From: Pachyseris speciosa
Lineage: Eukaryota; Cnidaria; Anthozoa; Scleractinia; Pachyseridae
NCBI GenBank assembly: GCA_016490735.1
Contig: JAEMWC010000082.1
Coordinates: 1,297,501-1,361,500 of the forward strand
DNA length: 64,000 bases
Reading direction: 5' to 3'
Part shown: positions 11,831-23,977 of the stretch, piece after piece
Layout: every line of letters starts with the position of its first letter
How positions within the stretch are numbered: position 1 is the stretch's first letter
Notes under the pieces: model-generated
What the model was told of the DNA's origin: nothing
Database searches by the model: none
What the model saw: only the letters and a program-made list of their open reading frames with translations
Position numbers and translations under genes: made by a program

Positions 11831-13213
11831 TGGTAGGTAGGTAGGTAGGTAGGTAGGTAGCTTTATTAAAAATCCATTGCAACCCAAGGGCTGGATTACG
11901 GACTGTACAATACGTAATACTAAAATACGAGAAAGGGTAGAAAAAATAAAAAAAACTATTATAAATAAATAACAGTATATAAATAAAACAAAAGAACAAA
12001 GATACTACGTCATGATATTTAAAAAAATAGCCGCGAATTTACGATAAAACCATTAGAAAATAGCCGCGTTATGCATGATAAAACTATTCATTAGTCTATT
12101 TGTTCTACAAAGAGGTACGTTAAAAGCGCGCTTTCTCCTTAAGGCTACAGTACTAAGATTACGTGGCGGCAAAAGGCCATGTAATTTGGAGGCTGTTTTC
12201 CTTAATCTCATTGAATAGGCGCTCTGTCAGCCATTGGCGCCGTTGATGGAGGGTGGCAATGTTGCACTCTTTGAGAGCCTCTTGATAGCCTAAATCTGGG
12301 AAAATAATTCTAAGTGCACGGCGCTGAATTTTCTCTAGCTCTTCAGAGAGATATTCAGGCAGACCATTGTGGAAAACTTGGGGAGCATATTCAGACATGG
12401 GCCGGATACACGTAGTATAGAAACAAAGTAGCAGCGCAGGATCTCCTTTTGCACGCTTAAATTGCCTTAATAGATATAGCCTAGAGGCTCCTTTTTTGGT
12501 AACATTCTCTATGTGAGCGTTCCACTTTAGATTGTTTGAAATTGTAAGACCAAGAAGTTTTGCGCTAGTTACAACCTCTATTGGTTTGTTGTTAATAGTA
12601 ACTGCTTCGAAAGGATCTACAGACCTTGAGAAACCTATCTGCAACTCTTTACACTTGGTCTCATTCAATTGGAACTTATCTATTTCGGCTTGCCTAACTA
12701 GGTCGTCTACAGCAACTTGGATGCCACTTGGTTCGCCCTTGTGGACTGTCTCGGCCATCGATGTGTCATCGACGTACTTCCAAAGGTTGACGCCATTGAC
12801 ATTGATGTCAATTATCATGACCAGGAAGAGCCAGGCCCCAATTTGGTCCCCTGAGGAACACCTGCCCTGACAGATCCCCAATCCGAGTAGCAATCGTGGG
12901 CGAGTTTCACTCGTTGCTTCCTGTCAGTAAGAAAATCTGCAATCCAGTCCAGCACCCAAGGTTGAAGCTCGTAATTCGTAAGCTTAGCCATAAGAATGGC
13001 GTGATCGATGAGATCAAATGCTTTCCTAAAGTCAAAGAGCACCACACGCACTGTAGGACCGTTGCCGTCAGTATCCTTATACCAGTTGTGGAGCATGCTG
13101 ATTAGGGCATGTGCAGTGCTGGAGTTCGGAACAGACCCATATTGGCTCAGGCCTGAAGCGCCCTTCATTCCTCGTGATTTGCTTTTAGTGTACCAAAGGT
13201 CACTCTGGCATCC
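11831..13213 (-). mobile_element. LINE (CR1/L2-like) 3' part with tandem tail
   Basis: The minus strand carries the RT (see the next entry), an untranslated region, and at its 3' end (11832-11860) about seven copies of CTAC. A tandem-repeat tail in place of poly(A) is known for L2/CR1-type LINEs. The 5' homology fades near 13213, so the copy is 5'-truncated, as usual for target-primed insertion. Confidence 0.8.
12159..13168 (-). pseudogene. LINE reverse transcriptase, frameshifted
   Basis: The first frame (13168-12815) has VVLFDFRKAFDLIDH (RT block A), VLDWIADFLTDRKQRVKL and AGVPQGTKLGP (block B). The reading then shifts near 12830, and the second frame (12893-12159) continues WLFLVMI, LWKYVDDTSMAE (block C, catalytic YVDD box) and SAKLLGLTISNNLKWNAHI, with the C-terminal YLLRQFKRA and LEKIQRRALRIIFPD segments. 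All polymerase motifs are visible, but one frameshift splits the protein. No endonuclease part is present. Confidence 0.85.
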
Positions 13214-15498
13214 AACACCTATCTAACCATTCAAAGGTGGTTTTGCTAAGCAGTCCTGTATTGTGCCTGTTGAGAGACAGTAGATAATGCCCAGCCCCAA
13301 TTCAAGTGGTTTTAACATTTTGAAAGTAACTTGTATTGATATGCCCAGTTTAAACAGTTGTACGAGTGTAACTTTTGATCCAAAACGTCTATTTACGGAT
13401 CCCTCACTTCCGCTTCCAACAAAACATTTTAGCGTCACCACCGACACTGAATTTCGCAAAATCTCAACATTTTTCTGTGGTCTATTGATAGTGAATCGCT
13501 TTTTAACATACTGTCGTGCGCTTGCAGACTGTAGAGCACATGAAACCTAGAAACGTTTAAAGGAATTTATATTGTTTTCATGATATAATTCAGAGAAAAT
13601 TTGGGGAAGAACACTCATTGTAACTATCATTTAGTTCTAAACCATTTTACTATTTGATCTTCCGTAGTTGAAATAAAGGGAACGTATCTCAGTATCATAC
13701 ATTAACTTTTTATAAATTCTAGATTTTAGTGAACTATGAATTTATCTTATGATACCATGTATAAGCTCATTTTATAATTTGTCTCCTATTATTTAAGTGT
13801 CCCCAATTAGCTTTTTTAGCTAGAGACATCGACACTGAAATAAAGTTGTTATGTTGTGTTATCACACATGAAAACACCATGACGAACTTCAATTCAAGCC
13901 TATTGCTATTGCGGTTTTCGTAATTTAATGGCTTTTCTCGATTCACAATTAGTGCGACCAAATACAACGGGAAAATTTACCAAATTGAAACCTAGCGAAT
14001 TCAGTGCTCACCCGAAAGGGTTTATCTCACACGGAGTCGCGGTACACATGCAAATGTGCGTGAAATCCTCACGGACCTTCAAACCAATCCGAAAACAGTT
14101 CCCAGGCACGATTGTGCGTTTGATGTATATTCGGGGAAATGCGCCTTGGGAACCTCCTGTATTCCTTTCACGGGGTATTGGACTTAGCTGTTTTCGTTGG
14201 CCATAAAAGCACCAAATTCCTTGCCACGGAGTTCTGCCAATGGAAAAATTATCATGATCAGTTCGAACGGACGGTGTCTTCATGAACAAGCCATCCATGT
14301 TAGGGTCCTCTGTAAGTGAGAGCAGAGTTCAACATTTCTTAAATCGACGTTCAGCTAGAGAGCTGCCTGAACTGCTCATTCATAAACAGTTTGTCCCCAT
14401 TTCGTTTATCTAATTCTAGTGTGAAGTCCACGCGAAAACACAATAATCTGAATCTTTACTGTATGATCACAAATCTTTGCCTGAGTGTTTTCTTTTTGTC
14501 GGGTAAAGTGAAACGTCAAGTTGGAAATTGCTTTGAAGTTATCTATGTGTTTTTTTATTGATTACTCATGATTTTTAATAACATTTTCTTTTATTTTAAC
14601 TTTTTTCTTTAAATAAAATTATTATTTTTTAATTCACTCAAAAAATAAAGAAAAAGGAAATATAAACATATGAGCACAGCCTACGAGTGCCATTGCAAAA
14701 AAAAGTGTATGTGGACTATGCGTGCAAAAAACTTCTTCAGCGGCCTATCAGTGCCATAGACCAGGATGCATTGTGATGCCCAGTTGTGAGGCCCAATATG
14801 GCGAAGGCGTCAGTTATAACTAAGAACAGCTACTGGGAACATGACATGCTTTTAAAGAACGACCTAGATATATTAAGTACGTCATACTGAATTTAAGGAG
14901 GTCGGAAATATTAGACTTCGTGAGAAAGGATTATCGGAGCATTAGAAGTCTGGCACGCCCAATGCTGTAGTTTGGACTCGATTTACTGACTACGAAGTCG
15001 AAGTAAATGACGTGGAAGATGTAGTAGAAAAAGCATATTAAAAAGCATATTAAATAGAAGTGTTACTATTATTAATGACTGACGATGCTTACAGACTGAA
15101 AAATTGATTAAAAAAGAGTATATTGTATTTAGCTTTTTTGTAATGTAGTATCTTCTCCATAATCCTAGTTTTTGTCTAACTGGACAGTGTTGAAACCTTA
15201 GCCTTTTTAATAAGCTCTGGTCTGTCTGAGGGTTCCTGAGTGGCTGACGAAACTGTGTTTGCCCTATATGCATAAGTCGAGGCATTTTGTGTGATAAACC
15301 GAAAAGCTGGCTTATGTGAACCAAAAGTTAATGGTACCTTGCTCTTTTACAGAAATCTCAATGCTTACATTTATATCCCAGTTTTACAAAAATAGCTTGG
15401 GGTCTTCCAAACATCAGCATGGAACAACCATAGAACCCGCCAACAAAAAGGACAGGAACTGCCATGCGGCATACCAGAACATATTTATAGCTTCCCAG
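13214..15498. other. Stretch without recognised genes
   Basis: I see no coding exon of a known family. Several overlapping short frames at 13930-14300 on both strands have no recognisable motif. An AT-rich run occupies 14540-14660. Confidence 0.4.
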
Positions 15499-15719
15499 AA
15501 GGGTGTGGTGGACATAAATGTGGCTTCCACATTATAGAAGAGCAGCTAAAGGAAGTAGCTGACTTGTCAGATGTTTTGGAAGGAACAGATGATGACTTGA
15601 CACCAGCTTTTTGGAGGGAATGTGAAAGGCATTTACCAAGCCCTGATGGTGTTGAGACAGCTGAAGCAGTTGATGTATCTAGATTTTTGAAATCAATGTT
15701 TGACCCAAACATGCTTTGA
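15499..15719 (+). CDS. Probable terminal exon of an unrecognised protein
   Basis: After an AG at 15497-15498 (TTTATAGCTTCCCAG), one frame reads GCGGHKCGFHIIEEQL, then an acidic helix-like stretch, then PAFWRECERHLPSPDG and SRFLKSMFDPNML, ending in TGA (15717-15719). Residue use (paired Cys/His, conserved-looking Trp/Cys/Pro, no repeats) looks like real protein, unlike the surrounding frames. A polyA signal lies 155 bases downstream. The CxGHKC segment could end a zinc-binding unit started in an earlier exon. I do not recognise the family. Upstream exons were not found, so an isolated gene fragment is possible. Confidence 0.5.
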
Positions 15720-15873
15720 GCTGGGTAAATACACATCACTGATTCAGGGGTTGTATCTGTCTGGGTCTTTATTTATGATGACCTCCACATTATGTACTTA
15801 ATCCAAAGGAGTTTGTAGGTCATAGCATTGTTACAGAGTTGTTTGTTATATGATAGTTCATGAAACACAAGAA

Positions 15874-15879
15874 AATAAA
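15874..15879 (+). promoter_or_regulatory. Polyadenylation signal AATAAA
   Basis: AATAAA lies about 155 bases after the stop codon at 15719. It is consistent with the 3' end of that gene, with T/G-rich sequence following at 15905-15960. Confidence 0.4.
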
Positions 15880-15957
15880 ATTTGATGGGATAAAATGGAA
15901 CAAACATGTATTTTGTTTGATTCTTTGAAGCATGTTGAATGTATGTGCTGTTTATGT

Positions 15958-15993
15958 GTGATGATGATGATGATGATGGTGATGCTGATGATG
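15958..15993 (+). repeat. (GAT)n microsatellite
   Basis: About eleven GAT units with two interruptions. Confidence 0.9.
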
Positions 15994-16654
15994 AATATTT
16001 TGTGAAAATTTGTACTGTTATTGAGAGAAATAAACTAGAGGGTAAAGATGGTGAATGATGACGAACACTAAACTGGTTAATTCCTTCATAAAGTAAAGTA
16101 AATGTTTGGTATATATATTTTTATATGTTTCTAAATACTTTATTGAACTTGGATATAAGGGGCTTGGCTTATTGTGGCAACTGCCTCGAAGAGGCGAAGC
16201 CACTTAGTCATCGGGTTGTAAGTCCGTCCCTAACACATCACGTGATGTCCCTTGGGAGTAAGGAAGTTAATCACACAAAAAGATTGCATAATCCTTACTC
16301 TTGAATCAACATGCATTTTGTCAGCCGAAGTTCTTCGAAAATTTGCTCGAAGTGCAGCAGTTCAGAACGAAGACGAAATAAATAAGCTATATTTTTCGGA
16401 GGTGCACAGGAGATGATTTTTTTGACTCGGGATACTGTAAGTATACCGAGTTATAAAATGTGTCAGATTTCAGTCTTTTTTTTTTCTTTTTCCTGTGCAG
16501 CAAAATGTACAATACAATTACGTTCCGGTGTTTGGATTGGCCAATGCACAATAGCAGGCACGTGGCGGTGTGTTCATTGGTTAAAGCAAACAACATAGTC
16601 CAAAGGTCGAAAGGCTAACATCATGTGACGGTTGTTTTGAAGTTATGCAAATTC

Positions 16655-17115
16655 ATCGTGTTTGAGTTGGTGAAGCTAGATATTTTAATACAGCACAGTC
16701 TGTCCCCGTGAAAAGGTTTGCCGAGTGTTAAGAAAAAGTTGGAAGCCTCGCAAGTGTAGTGCTTATCGGCTAATCGATATCACAAGTCGAATTCGAATGC
16801 TGTGACAGAAAAATTACAGATTTGCAAAAAGTTGTTTTCGTAATGTGATACCTTCCATTTAATACGTGACCGCAAGTGAACACTCAAGGTTAAATAATCC
16901 ACTTCGACCGCCGGAACAAATTTTCCTGCACATATCTTTGTAAAGTTGTGAAGCTAGATCTTAATACAGTACAGACTGTCCGCGTGAAACGGTTTGCCGA
17001 ATTTAAGACAAGGTTGGAAGCCTCCCACGTGCTGTGAGTATCGACTCGAATTAGAACGTTGTGACAGTTCTATATTTAGAAAATCGCAAAGTTGTTTTGA
17101 TGTAATTTGACCCGG
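16655..17115. repeat. Diverged tandem duplication, about 280-bp period
   Basis: Blocks at 16663-16860 and 16943-17115 share GTGAAGCTAGAT, TTAATACAG, CTGTCC, GTGAAA.GGTTTGCCGA, GTTGGAAGCCTC and CAAAGTTGTTTT in the same order and orientation. CTATATTTAGA recurs again at 17139. No open frame spans the copies, so the role is unknown. Confidence 0.65.
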
Positions 17116-17675
17116 TTTATACCACAACTCAATTCAAATTCTATATTTAGAGACAAGTTGGCGAATTTTTGGTTTTCACGTGACGCCAGGAAAAAAAAAA
17201 CGAAAATTAAACATTTAGATTTTTTACCTTCATCAGGTAAATGACATTTTAAGCCAAGTAACACGCTTTGTTTTGAAAATAGAGCAGTTTGAATTTCGAG
17301 TTCTTTTTACAATGCGTGACATCTGCATTGCTTCTGAGAAACATGTCACATACACGGAAACGATTCGCCTTGTGTTTTCGAGTTTTGAATATCCAATATC
17401 TTAAGGAAAGTGTCTATGCGAATGTTTCCAAGCTTCGCAGAGAGAAAAAACTACAGATGTTGCCAGTTAATTTAGAAGTAAACAAAAACAGCTGACAAGT
17501 AATATGGATGGCAACCCTCGAAACAGTTTAACGAGCTTTGCTCGTACGTGAACAAAAAGGCCTTATGTGAACCCAAAAGCAAACCATTAGCCGGATAGTC
17601 TCGAGAATCAGAAAGCGTGCGTCCGCCTTCTGCAGCACAAAAGTATCCCCAGTTAACGCTCATAGAGCGTCTTGT

Positions 17676-18059
17676 ATGTTACAACATTCGGACGCGTCAC
17701 TGTTAGCGAATGAAAAGGAAAACTTTTACACAGCAACCATGAAGAGTGCATGGGAATATTGGGAGTGCTATAAAGGCTGTCTCGCTCTTTCTCACACACC
17801 CTCTCAACGCTCGAGAATACGCTATTCTTATCAGCGTTTCGCATCAATTCATGCACGCTCGCCTTTTGATACTAAACTAAAGGTGATCGAAAGCTTTTTG
17901 AATATCAGAAATGGAAACTTTTTAGTTCCAACGGGTGAGACTTTTTTGGGAACCGATGACTTTACCGAACGCAATCGACCGGCAGAAAAATTTGTTTTGT
18001 TTCGACTGCATATTGTCAGCGCAGTAGCCGGTTCAAAAAGGCCGAAATATTTTTCGTGA
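17676..18059 (+). CDS. Unrecognised open frame, 127 codons
   Basis: This is the longest motif-free frame in the 16-19 kb interval. It starts MLQHSDASLLANEKEN and ends GSKRPKYFS. I recognise no domain, signal peptide or repeat. No other exon or polyA signal can be tied to it, so it may be chance or a repeat remnant. Confidence 0.15.
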   Translation: MLQHSDASLLANEKENFYTATMKSAWEYWECYKGCLALSHTPSQRSRIRYSYQRFASIHARSPFDTKLKVIESFLNIRNGNFLVPTGETFLGTDDFTERNRPAEKFVLFRLHIVSAVAGSKRPKYFS

Positions 18060-18154
18060 CTGAGTAGATAACTCCAGCCGTTCGAACGAGTGAGAATTTT
18101 CTCTAGCCGTGCGAATCAGTGAAATATTGTAGAGGAGTAATAAATAACCTGAGA

Positions 18155-18213
18155 TCAGGCGTTCATTTTTGACGGGCGAGGGCGAAGAAGAGGAAAAAGA
18201 ACGCCTGATACAT
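18155..18213. repeat. Short foldback, CAGGCGTTC / GAACGCCTG
   Basis: The 9-base arms are perfectly paired around a purine-rich loop. It resembles the core of a small MITE. Confidence 0.4.
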
Positions 18214-18654
18214 TTAGTCGCCTGCTGCCTTTCGGCTGTTTACCCGATAACAGCGATGTTATCTTGTGTCATACGATAAATATCAGTCAATCACAGTTTA
18301 CCGGGAATCCTTTATTGTATCCGAGTAAAGCGATCAAAGGTGTGGGAAAAAAACTTTGCTTCTGCAGCAGCAAGCTTTGAGCAATCGATTTTTTTGCTTT
18401 AAACAGTAATAAAACCGGTCTGCATTAAAAATTCATCAAATACTCACAGTGTCTTTTTCTATCTCTTGATAATCATCTGAACGAGTTTCAGGCAATTTTA
18501 ATGAATTTCATTTGACATTCACCCACCATACATAGCTACCTGTGTTCACACTTCCAATGTACAACCATATATTTCTTTACACCCAGCAAATAAAAGATTA
18601 GATCATGGCAGTAGACACACGCGCTATTTAAGCGCCTATTTTCTTTATATGTTA

Positions 18655-18740
18655 CTGACCAAGGTTGGGGTCAAAATGGCTGGATATTGGCAGAGGTCTT
18701 TTATATGTTTTTTTTAAATGGACCGAGACAAAGCCACAAT
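18655..18740. repeat. Dispersed repeat also present at 36855-36935 in opposite orientation
   Basis: CCAAG.TTGGGGTCAA, GATGGCTGGATATTGGC-like and TGGACCGAGAC at 18658-18728 match the reverse complement of 36860-36935 (GTCTCGGTCCA, GCCAATATCC, CATCTTGACCTC). No termini were resolved. Confidence 0.6.
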
Positions 18741-18960
18741 TCATAAAATGCAAAACAAACGAACGAACAAAACAAAACAAAAACACAGTGCAGTATTCAG
18801 CCATCTTGAACAAACGAGCATGGTCAATAGAGGATTTTAGGTTGTTTTTTTTTTAATATATGGCGAAAACAAAATCTTTTCTTGTGGTTCAAAGGAAGGA
18901 ATCCTGAGTGGGCAAGATGGGCTTAGGTACTCAATCAGAACACTGGATTGCCCTCATCAT

Positions 18961-21292
18961 GGTCATAGCGGAGCTCCGGCGGCCCGAACGGCCGCCAAGC
19001 GGAGCACCATACCTATAGGTACCCGTCAACTGCTTTTCTCATGGTAAAAATGGCTAGCGGTACTGCTCGTGGGCGCGTACGCACGACGACGACGACGGAG
19101 TCACCCAATAATTAATAATATCCTAATAATAATCATAATAATCCAACATGGCGGCCATACTCCACCTGGCCCAGCTGACAAGCTACTTTACAGCGTACGT
19201 CTTTGATACTGGACATCCATCTTATAGCCAATTGACAACTGTCAAAACAAGGTATCTGCAGACCAGTGTCACGTGACCATATCGCGGGCTCAAGTTAAGA
19301 CCTCATCGAGGTCAGCTGTTGACCGCTGACCAGGTAGTTGCTTTCGATTGAATCGCAGGCTCAAGCCAGGTGTGGAACACTCAAACCAAATCAAGGCTTT
19401 TAAATTTTTCGCGCGCTTTCTGCGGCTCGTGATTTCACATTCAGTTGGTTTCTTCATTTTGAGCAAAACAACTTCATCTTGTTCGATCAAAGTTTGTCTT
19501 TCGCGTAAAAAGCATAAAAATCAAGAACTTGTAAAAAGATACTCCGGAAGGTGAATTTTCAAGTGATGAAAGGAAGGACGAAAGGTTTTTCTCAGGAAAA
19601 GCTTCAAACCTGGATCGATTGTGCGGTTGAAAACAGTATAATTCAACGCTTCAAGGGCTTCACTTCACCGCGGCATCTTGCATCTCACCAAGAAAAGTCA
19701 CTTAACAGTTCACCGGTATTAATGGGAAGAATGAATAGCTCAAACTCTGTGGAAGAAGCTCTTTCTTTGGACAAACCGTTTGCTATTTTTGCGGATGCTT
19801 GTTTTTACTTTACTGAAGCATACGTATTTTCAAGTGGTAGAAACCTCTACAACACATCGCAGGACAGTGAGGTAAATTAAATAAATAGAAGCTTAACATT
19901 CGGTTTAATCGTTGTTACTTTTGTTCAGGAATGAAACTTGTATTTTTCTCTCGAATGGATAGAAATAACAATCATCTGTACTCGTTTTGGACGCAAAGAA
20001 GTAGTTGAATTGTTTGTTTGTTTTGTTACGTTGTTTTCTTTGCAAGCGAACGAGTGTTTTACTCGGCTTGGCTGACTATTTTTCGACCTTGGTGCCTCAA
20101 TAGCGTCAAGAAACTTTTGCCCTTATCTTATTAACACGTAATGGCAATGAGTCCTCGTAAAATTAAGGATTAAAGGCGGAAACACAAGCTCGAGTTAAAA
20201 TCCGATCAAATGCATGTGCATGTGCACGTCTCAAAATCTGACATAAAGTTGTCAAAAATGTCAAAGACCAGCGCGCTTCACTCGTCTTTAGAGATCTTCG
20301 TCGAAAGCGGCCTGTAAACAACAATATTAAGTTTCGTTTGAACCGGTAAGAATCAGCGTTTGGATGTTAAAAACACCGAAATGGGTTGACTGGCTGGGCT
20401 GGCTTTGATAAATTTTATAGTGGACGGGTCTGCGAGAGAAATGCTGGAGTGGTTTGGCAAGCGCTTTCTTCGTTAACTGGATGACGCTTTGCCACTGAGA
20501 ATCATTAATCGAAGAAGGTTCTTCGGAAGACATGGGAAGTACCAGTAAAACTATCAAAGCTCTTTAGCGTTTTGTGTCAGCCAAGGAAAGATTTTGTGGG
20601 AAATGGCGCTATTATTCAGCTCTGTCACGTTCCGAGTGATTGCTGCCTCAGTGATTCCTGTTGACTGCTCTAAACGATCAGGTGTGGACCTCTTTTTTGT
20701 CTTTTCTACGGACATTTATGTCAAAATTGCTAAGCAATTTTTGTTACTTGTCTAATTTCTCCACCTTCTCCAAGAATCTTCGAAGAAATATTATTCATAT
20801 TGTGCTTTGTTTTCTTGTAATACTTATGTTTGTTGTTCTGTTGTTTCTGAACCGCGGTCAATTCCTGTTGACTGCTCTTAACGATCAGTTTTTACCCTTT
20901 ATTGTCTTTTCTACGGGCATTTATGTCAAAATTAATACCGATTTTTCTAGATTAATCAGTACAAGCTATTTTTATTACAAGCTAGTCTTGTTTAATTTCT
21001 CCACCTTCTCCTTCTTCGAGCAAAACACTCGCATCGAACTTTGTTCGTTTGTAGTGTTTTTTTTTTATCCGCTTTGAATTCCGTTACGCTTTCATCTGAA
21101 AGTAGTTAGGACTCGCGAATGTCTGTCTTTTTTATTTTGCAAACGTTTGCTATCGAAAACTCTTAGTTTTCCCTGCTGCTGCTCAATTGTTTTGGACACA
21201 AATTAAACTGGCCCAAATAAAGCCATGCGAAGTTGCTCGGTGAGATTGTGCAGCTCCGATTCTAGGCTTGGCCTGGCTAAATATATATATGG
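18961..21292. repeat. Dispersed repeat, copy 2
   Basis: It matches copy 1 (2131-4676) over most of its length and lacks the hAT-like insertion there, showing the pre-insertion site at about 19703-19710. The 20640-21060 part is itself internally duplicated: TTCCTGTTGACTGCTCT, TCTTTTCTACG and AATTTCTCCACCTTCTCC occur in both halves about 210 bases apart. It ends in TAGGCTTGGC and an AT run at 21268-21290. The orientation of any original gene is plus, judged from the remnants. Confidence 0.8.
19551..19880 (+). CDS. Hypothetical ORF of the dispersed repeat
   Basis: An open frame of 109 codons contains EKLQTWIDCAVENSIIQRF and EALSLDKPFAIFADACFYF. The same peptide remnants survive, frame-broken, in copy 1 at 2964-3760, so this stretch was part of the repeat before it spread. 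I do not know the family. A preceding remnant at 19395-19480 (ARFLRLVISHSVGFF) is also shared by both copies. It may be a captured host exon. Confidence 0.35.
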   Translation: MNFQVMKGRTKGFSQEKLQTWIDCAVENSIIQRFKGFTSPRHLASHQEKSLNSSPVLMGRMNSSNSVEEALSLDKPFAIFADACFYFTEAYVFSSGRNLYNTSQDSEVN

Positions 21293-21324
21293 CCTTCAGC
21301 TTTTCTTTTTATAATCGCTACATA

Positions 21325-21420
21325 ACGTAACAGACTGGAATGGTGTTCCATCGAACATCATGCATGCACCTTCTTTAAACAGTTTTAAGTCCTATCTATT
21401 ACATTATTTGTGTCAATTTT
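21325..21420 (+). pseudogene. LINE RT C-terminal relic
   Basis: The plus strand reads VTDWNGVPSNIMHAPSLNSF followed by KSYLLHYL and a stop. This fits the C-terminal WNxLP block of LINE polyproteins. The following 21430-21600 holds two diverged tandem copies of a block with GTGA(G)TGACAAGTAT and GATTAGGTTAGCTTTGG, probably the LINE 3' untranslated region. Confidence 0.6.
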
Positions 21421-21620
21421 AAATCAGATGTAGCTTGTGAGTGACAAGTATGTAATTTAATTAGGTTAGCTTTGGATTGTATTTCAATTTTACTTCTTTA
21501 TTTTTAGTGTCAATCGCAAAGAAGGGGTGACTTGTAAGAGACAAGTATTCGATTTAATTTGATTAGGTTAGCTTTGGGCCACGTTTAAATTTCACCTCTT
21601 AGCTTTTAGAATGTGTAATA

Positions 21621-22051
21621 CAGTAATAGCCCACGTATAAGAACCTGAATTTTCCAATTTAGCCTAAATAGGTTCTTATATAAATCGTACTTAAAGCAAA
21701 TTTAGGCTACCAAGGTTCTTAAAATAGGTTCTTATATTTTCATATGAATTTTATCTGAATATACTATATATATGATAAATATCATCTCATAATACAGTAT
21801 AAATCATTTATTTGTACCATAGAGAAATGCCTATAGGCAGTTCACTGCAGGTTCAGTATATGTCCTTAACAAAACATAACAAAGAAACTCATTCAGCAGT
21901 TTCTACCTTTACACTTTTACAGCAACCCCACTGATAAGAACCTAACTTAAAATTTTAGCCTTAATAGGCTCTTATGTGGAGGGGGCTTAAAATGAAAATT
22001 TTAGCCTAACAGGTTCTTAAACCCCAGGTTCTTATACGTAGGCTATTACTG
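21621..22051. mobile_element. Tc1/mariner (Tigger-like) MITE with TA duplication
   Basis: The ends CAGTAATAGCCCACGTATAAG and CTTATACGTAGGCTATTACTG are inverted repeats flanked by TA on both sides. GGTTCTTA/TAAGAACC motifs recur at least eight times internally, in both orientations. There is no coding capacity. The CAGT..TA ends fit pogo/Tigger-type mariners. Confidence 0.85.
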
Positions 22052-23177
22052 TATGATATAATATTCTTTGTATGGGAATTTACTTTCTCCCAATTATTCT
22101 CCAGTCATGCAATTTTTTTTTTTGTATCAACTTAGATGTATTCGCATGACAAAGTATTATTAAACTTAAAACTTACAATTAAACTTAAAGTACGCTCTTT
22201 CGCATCAATGTACACATCCTTTGGACTTCCTTCTCCTGCATGCAGTCTTTCAATTAATTTTATTCATAGCTGGTCACACCATTCTTGTGGTATGTTTGGA
22301 TGACATTTGGCACTAATGTTTAATGGGATTTTTGATGTTTGATGAGTATGTTGTGCAATTTCAGATGTACATGGAGAAATGTGAGACTAGTCCTTACCTT
22401 TCCTGCAAACTAGAAAATCAAGTTAAGATGGCTAACATGGATTTCCAGCACTTTTGCTTTGGTGAATCATTACCTTAAATCCTCATACTACATTGTTAAT
22501 TACCTTGATAGTGATATCAACCAAATGCTCAATATTTTATTATCAAGTTGTTAGTCTTGCACTTAACTGGCCAGAAGAGCAGCTGGATTTCTTTTTGAAA
22601 ACACTGTAGGTGCATTGATTGACGAGCTTAATGTCAGCAAGCAGTTTTTTGTGATAGTAAGGTCAAGAAGTATTTGATCAAAAGAAATATCTTGGTCTTA
22701 ATGCATATCATCTAAATATTTTTATTGATTTCCATGTATCTTTCTTTCATAATTTTTTTGAGGCATACATATATCCAGAGGATACACAATTTCTGATTTC
22801 CAACTGTCTCATGGGAGGCTTTGGATAACTGAAATTGCATTCATTATGAAGTGATGACTATATATCTGATGTCGGATACTGATTCAAAATAGCATTCACC
22901 AGGCTTCTCGACCAATTTATAGTGGCTCTAAACCATAACTAAGTAGCCTATAGTTGAACGGGGAAACAGACCTGTCCTTAGGTATTGTTCTAAGATGTTA
23001 ATAAATGTTTTGTTTTAAAAATTCATAGATGCAAACTAGCGTTGCAGGTTCTTTTTTACACAAAGTATTAAAGATTATTTAAAAAAAAAACCTACCTCAA
23101 TATTTTTATTTTGCTTTTTAACATCTCCAAACTCAATTTGCAAAGGAATTTTTATTACCTTACTCAATAGAACGCTT
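22052..23177. other. Gene-free stretch
   Basis: No supported exon. It holds a fragment of the GTGGCTCT motif near 22920 and ordinary AT-rich sequence. Confidence 0.4.
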
Positions 23178-23325
23178 GTTTTTAGGGGGGGGGGGGTCCA
23201 AATCCGTAAAAGGGGGTTCATATCTGCTAGCAGTTCTGGACTAGGGGGTCCAAATCTGATCCACAAGCAGATCTGGACGGGAGGGTGCAAATCTGCAGGG
23301 GTCCAAATCCACTGTGCCACTGGCT
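23178..23325. repeat. G-run with GGTCCAAATC subrepeats
   Basis: A 13-base G run is followed by four or five imperfect direct copies of GGGGGTCCAAATCtG at 25-50 bp intervals. Confidence 0.6.
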
Positions 23326-23438
23326 CAGATCAACTTTCCATACTATTTTTTACAGCATTGGGTCTTTAGCTTGAGTGAGGTCCGATAGGTGATATGACAA
23401 GCAGACTATATGTAAATGCCAGTAGTAAAAGAATACTT

Positions 23439-23476
23439 TTCTAGCTCCGCTTTTAGGCTTGGCTAAATATATATAT
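23439..23476. repeat. Solo terminus of the 2131/18961 dispersed repeat
   Basis: AGCTCCGCTTTTAGGCTTGG followed by CTAAATATATATAT matches the ends at 4640-4676 and 21258-21290. Confidence 0.6.
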
Positions 23477-23977
23477 TAGCCATATAATGTAAGCGTTTTA
23501 TAGTCTACATGTACAGTACAGTCTTATAAATGACTGATTACAAATGGTTACTCTCTGATGTAGCATTTCAAAGTCGCATCCCCCTTCCTGTTTTTGGAGA
23601 AGTTTTGCTATACCCCCTCTTCCCATTTGAAAAATATTGACATCCCCCAAAAAACCCTCTGCCCCACCCTGTGGTATACATAATGAATACAGCCTAGTAT
23701 TAACAACTAAAAAGTATAATATCTTTATTAAAAGTATCAACAAGTGATAACAGCTACAACTTCAACCTTGAACATCTTGATCAGTTCCAATGAATAGTTA
23801 GTACTTTAATAAAAAAAAACTATTGTGATGGCACCACACCATATACGTGTAGTAACAACAACCAAACAAATTGTTCTGAAGTGCAAAACACAGCTGATGT
23901 ATGGCATACCAAGGTCCTGACCTTTTCGCAACTGCATACTTGCTAACAAACCACTGAGGAAAAATCTAAGCATCGTT

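Noticed and set aside
12532..13226. Plus-strand ORFs over the LINE RT
   Set aside because: Antisense shadows of the reverse transcriptase.
15711..15728. Possible selenocysteine: TGA followed by GCT GGG TAA
   Set aside because: Only two codons lie beyond the TGA, no SECIS-like stem was seen, and an ordinary stop explains it.
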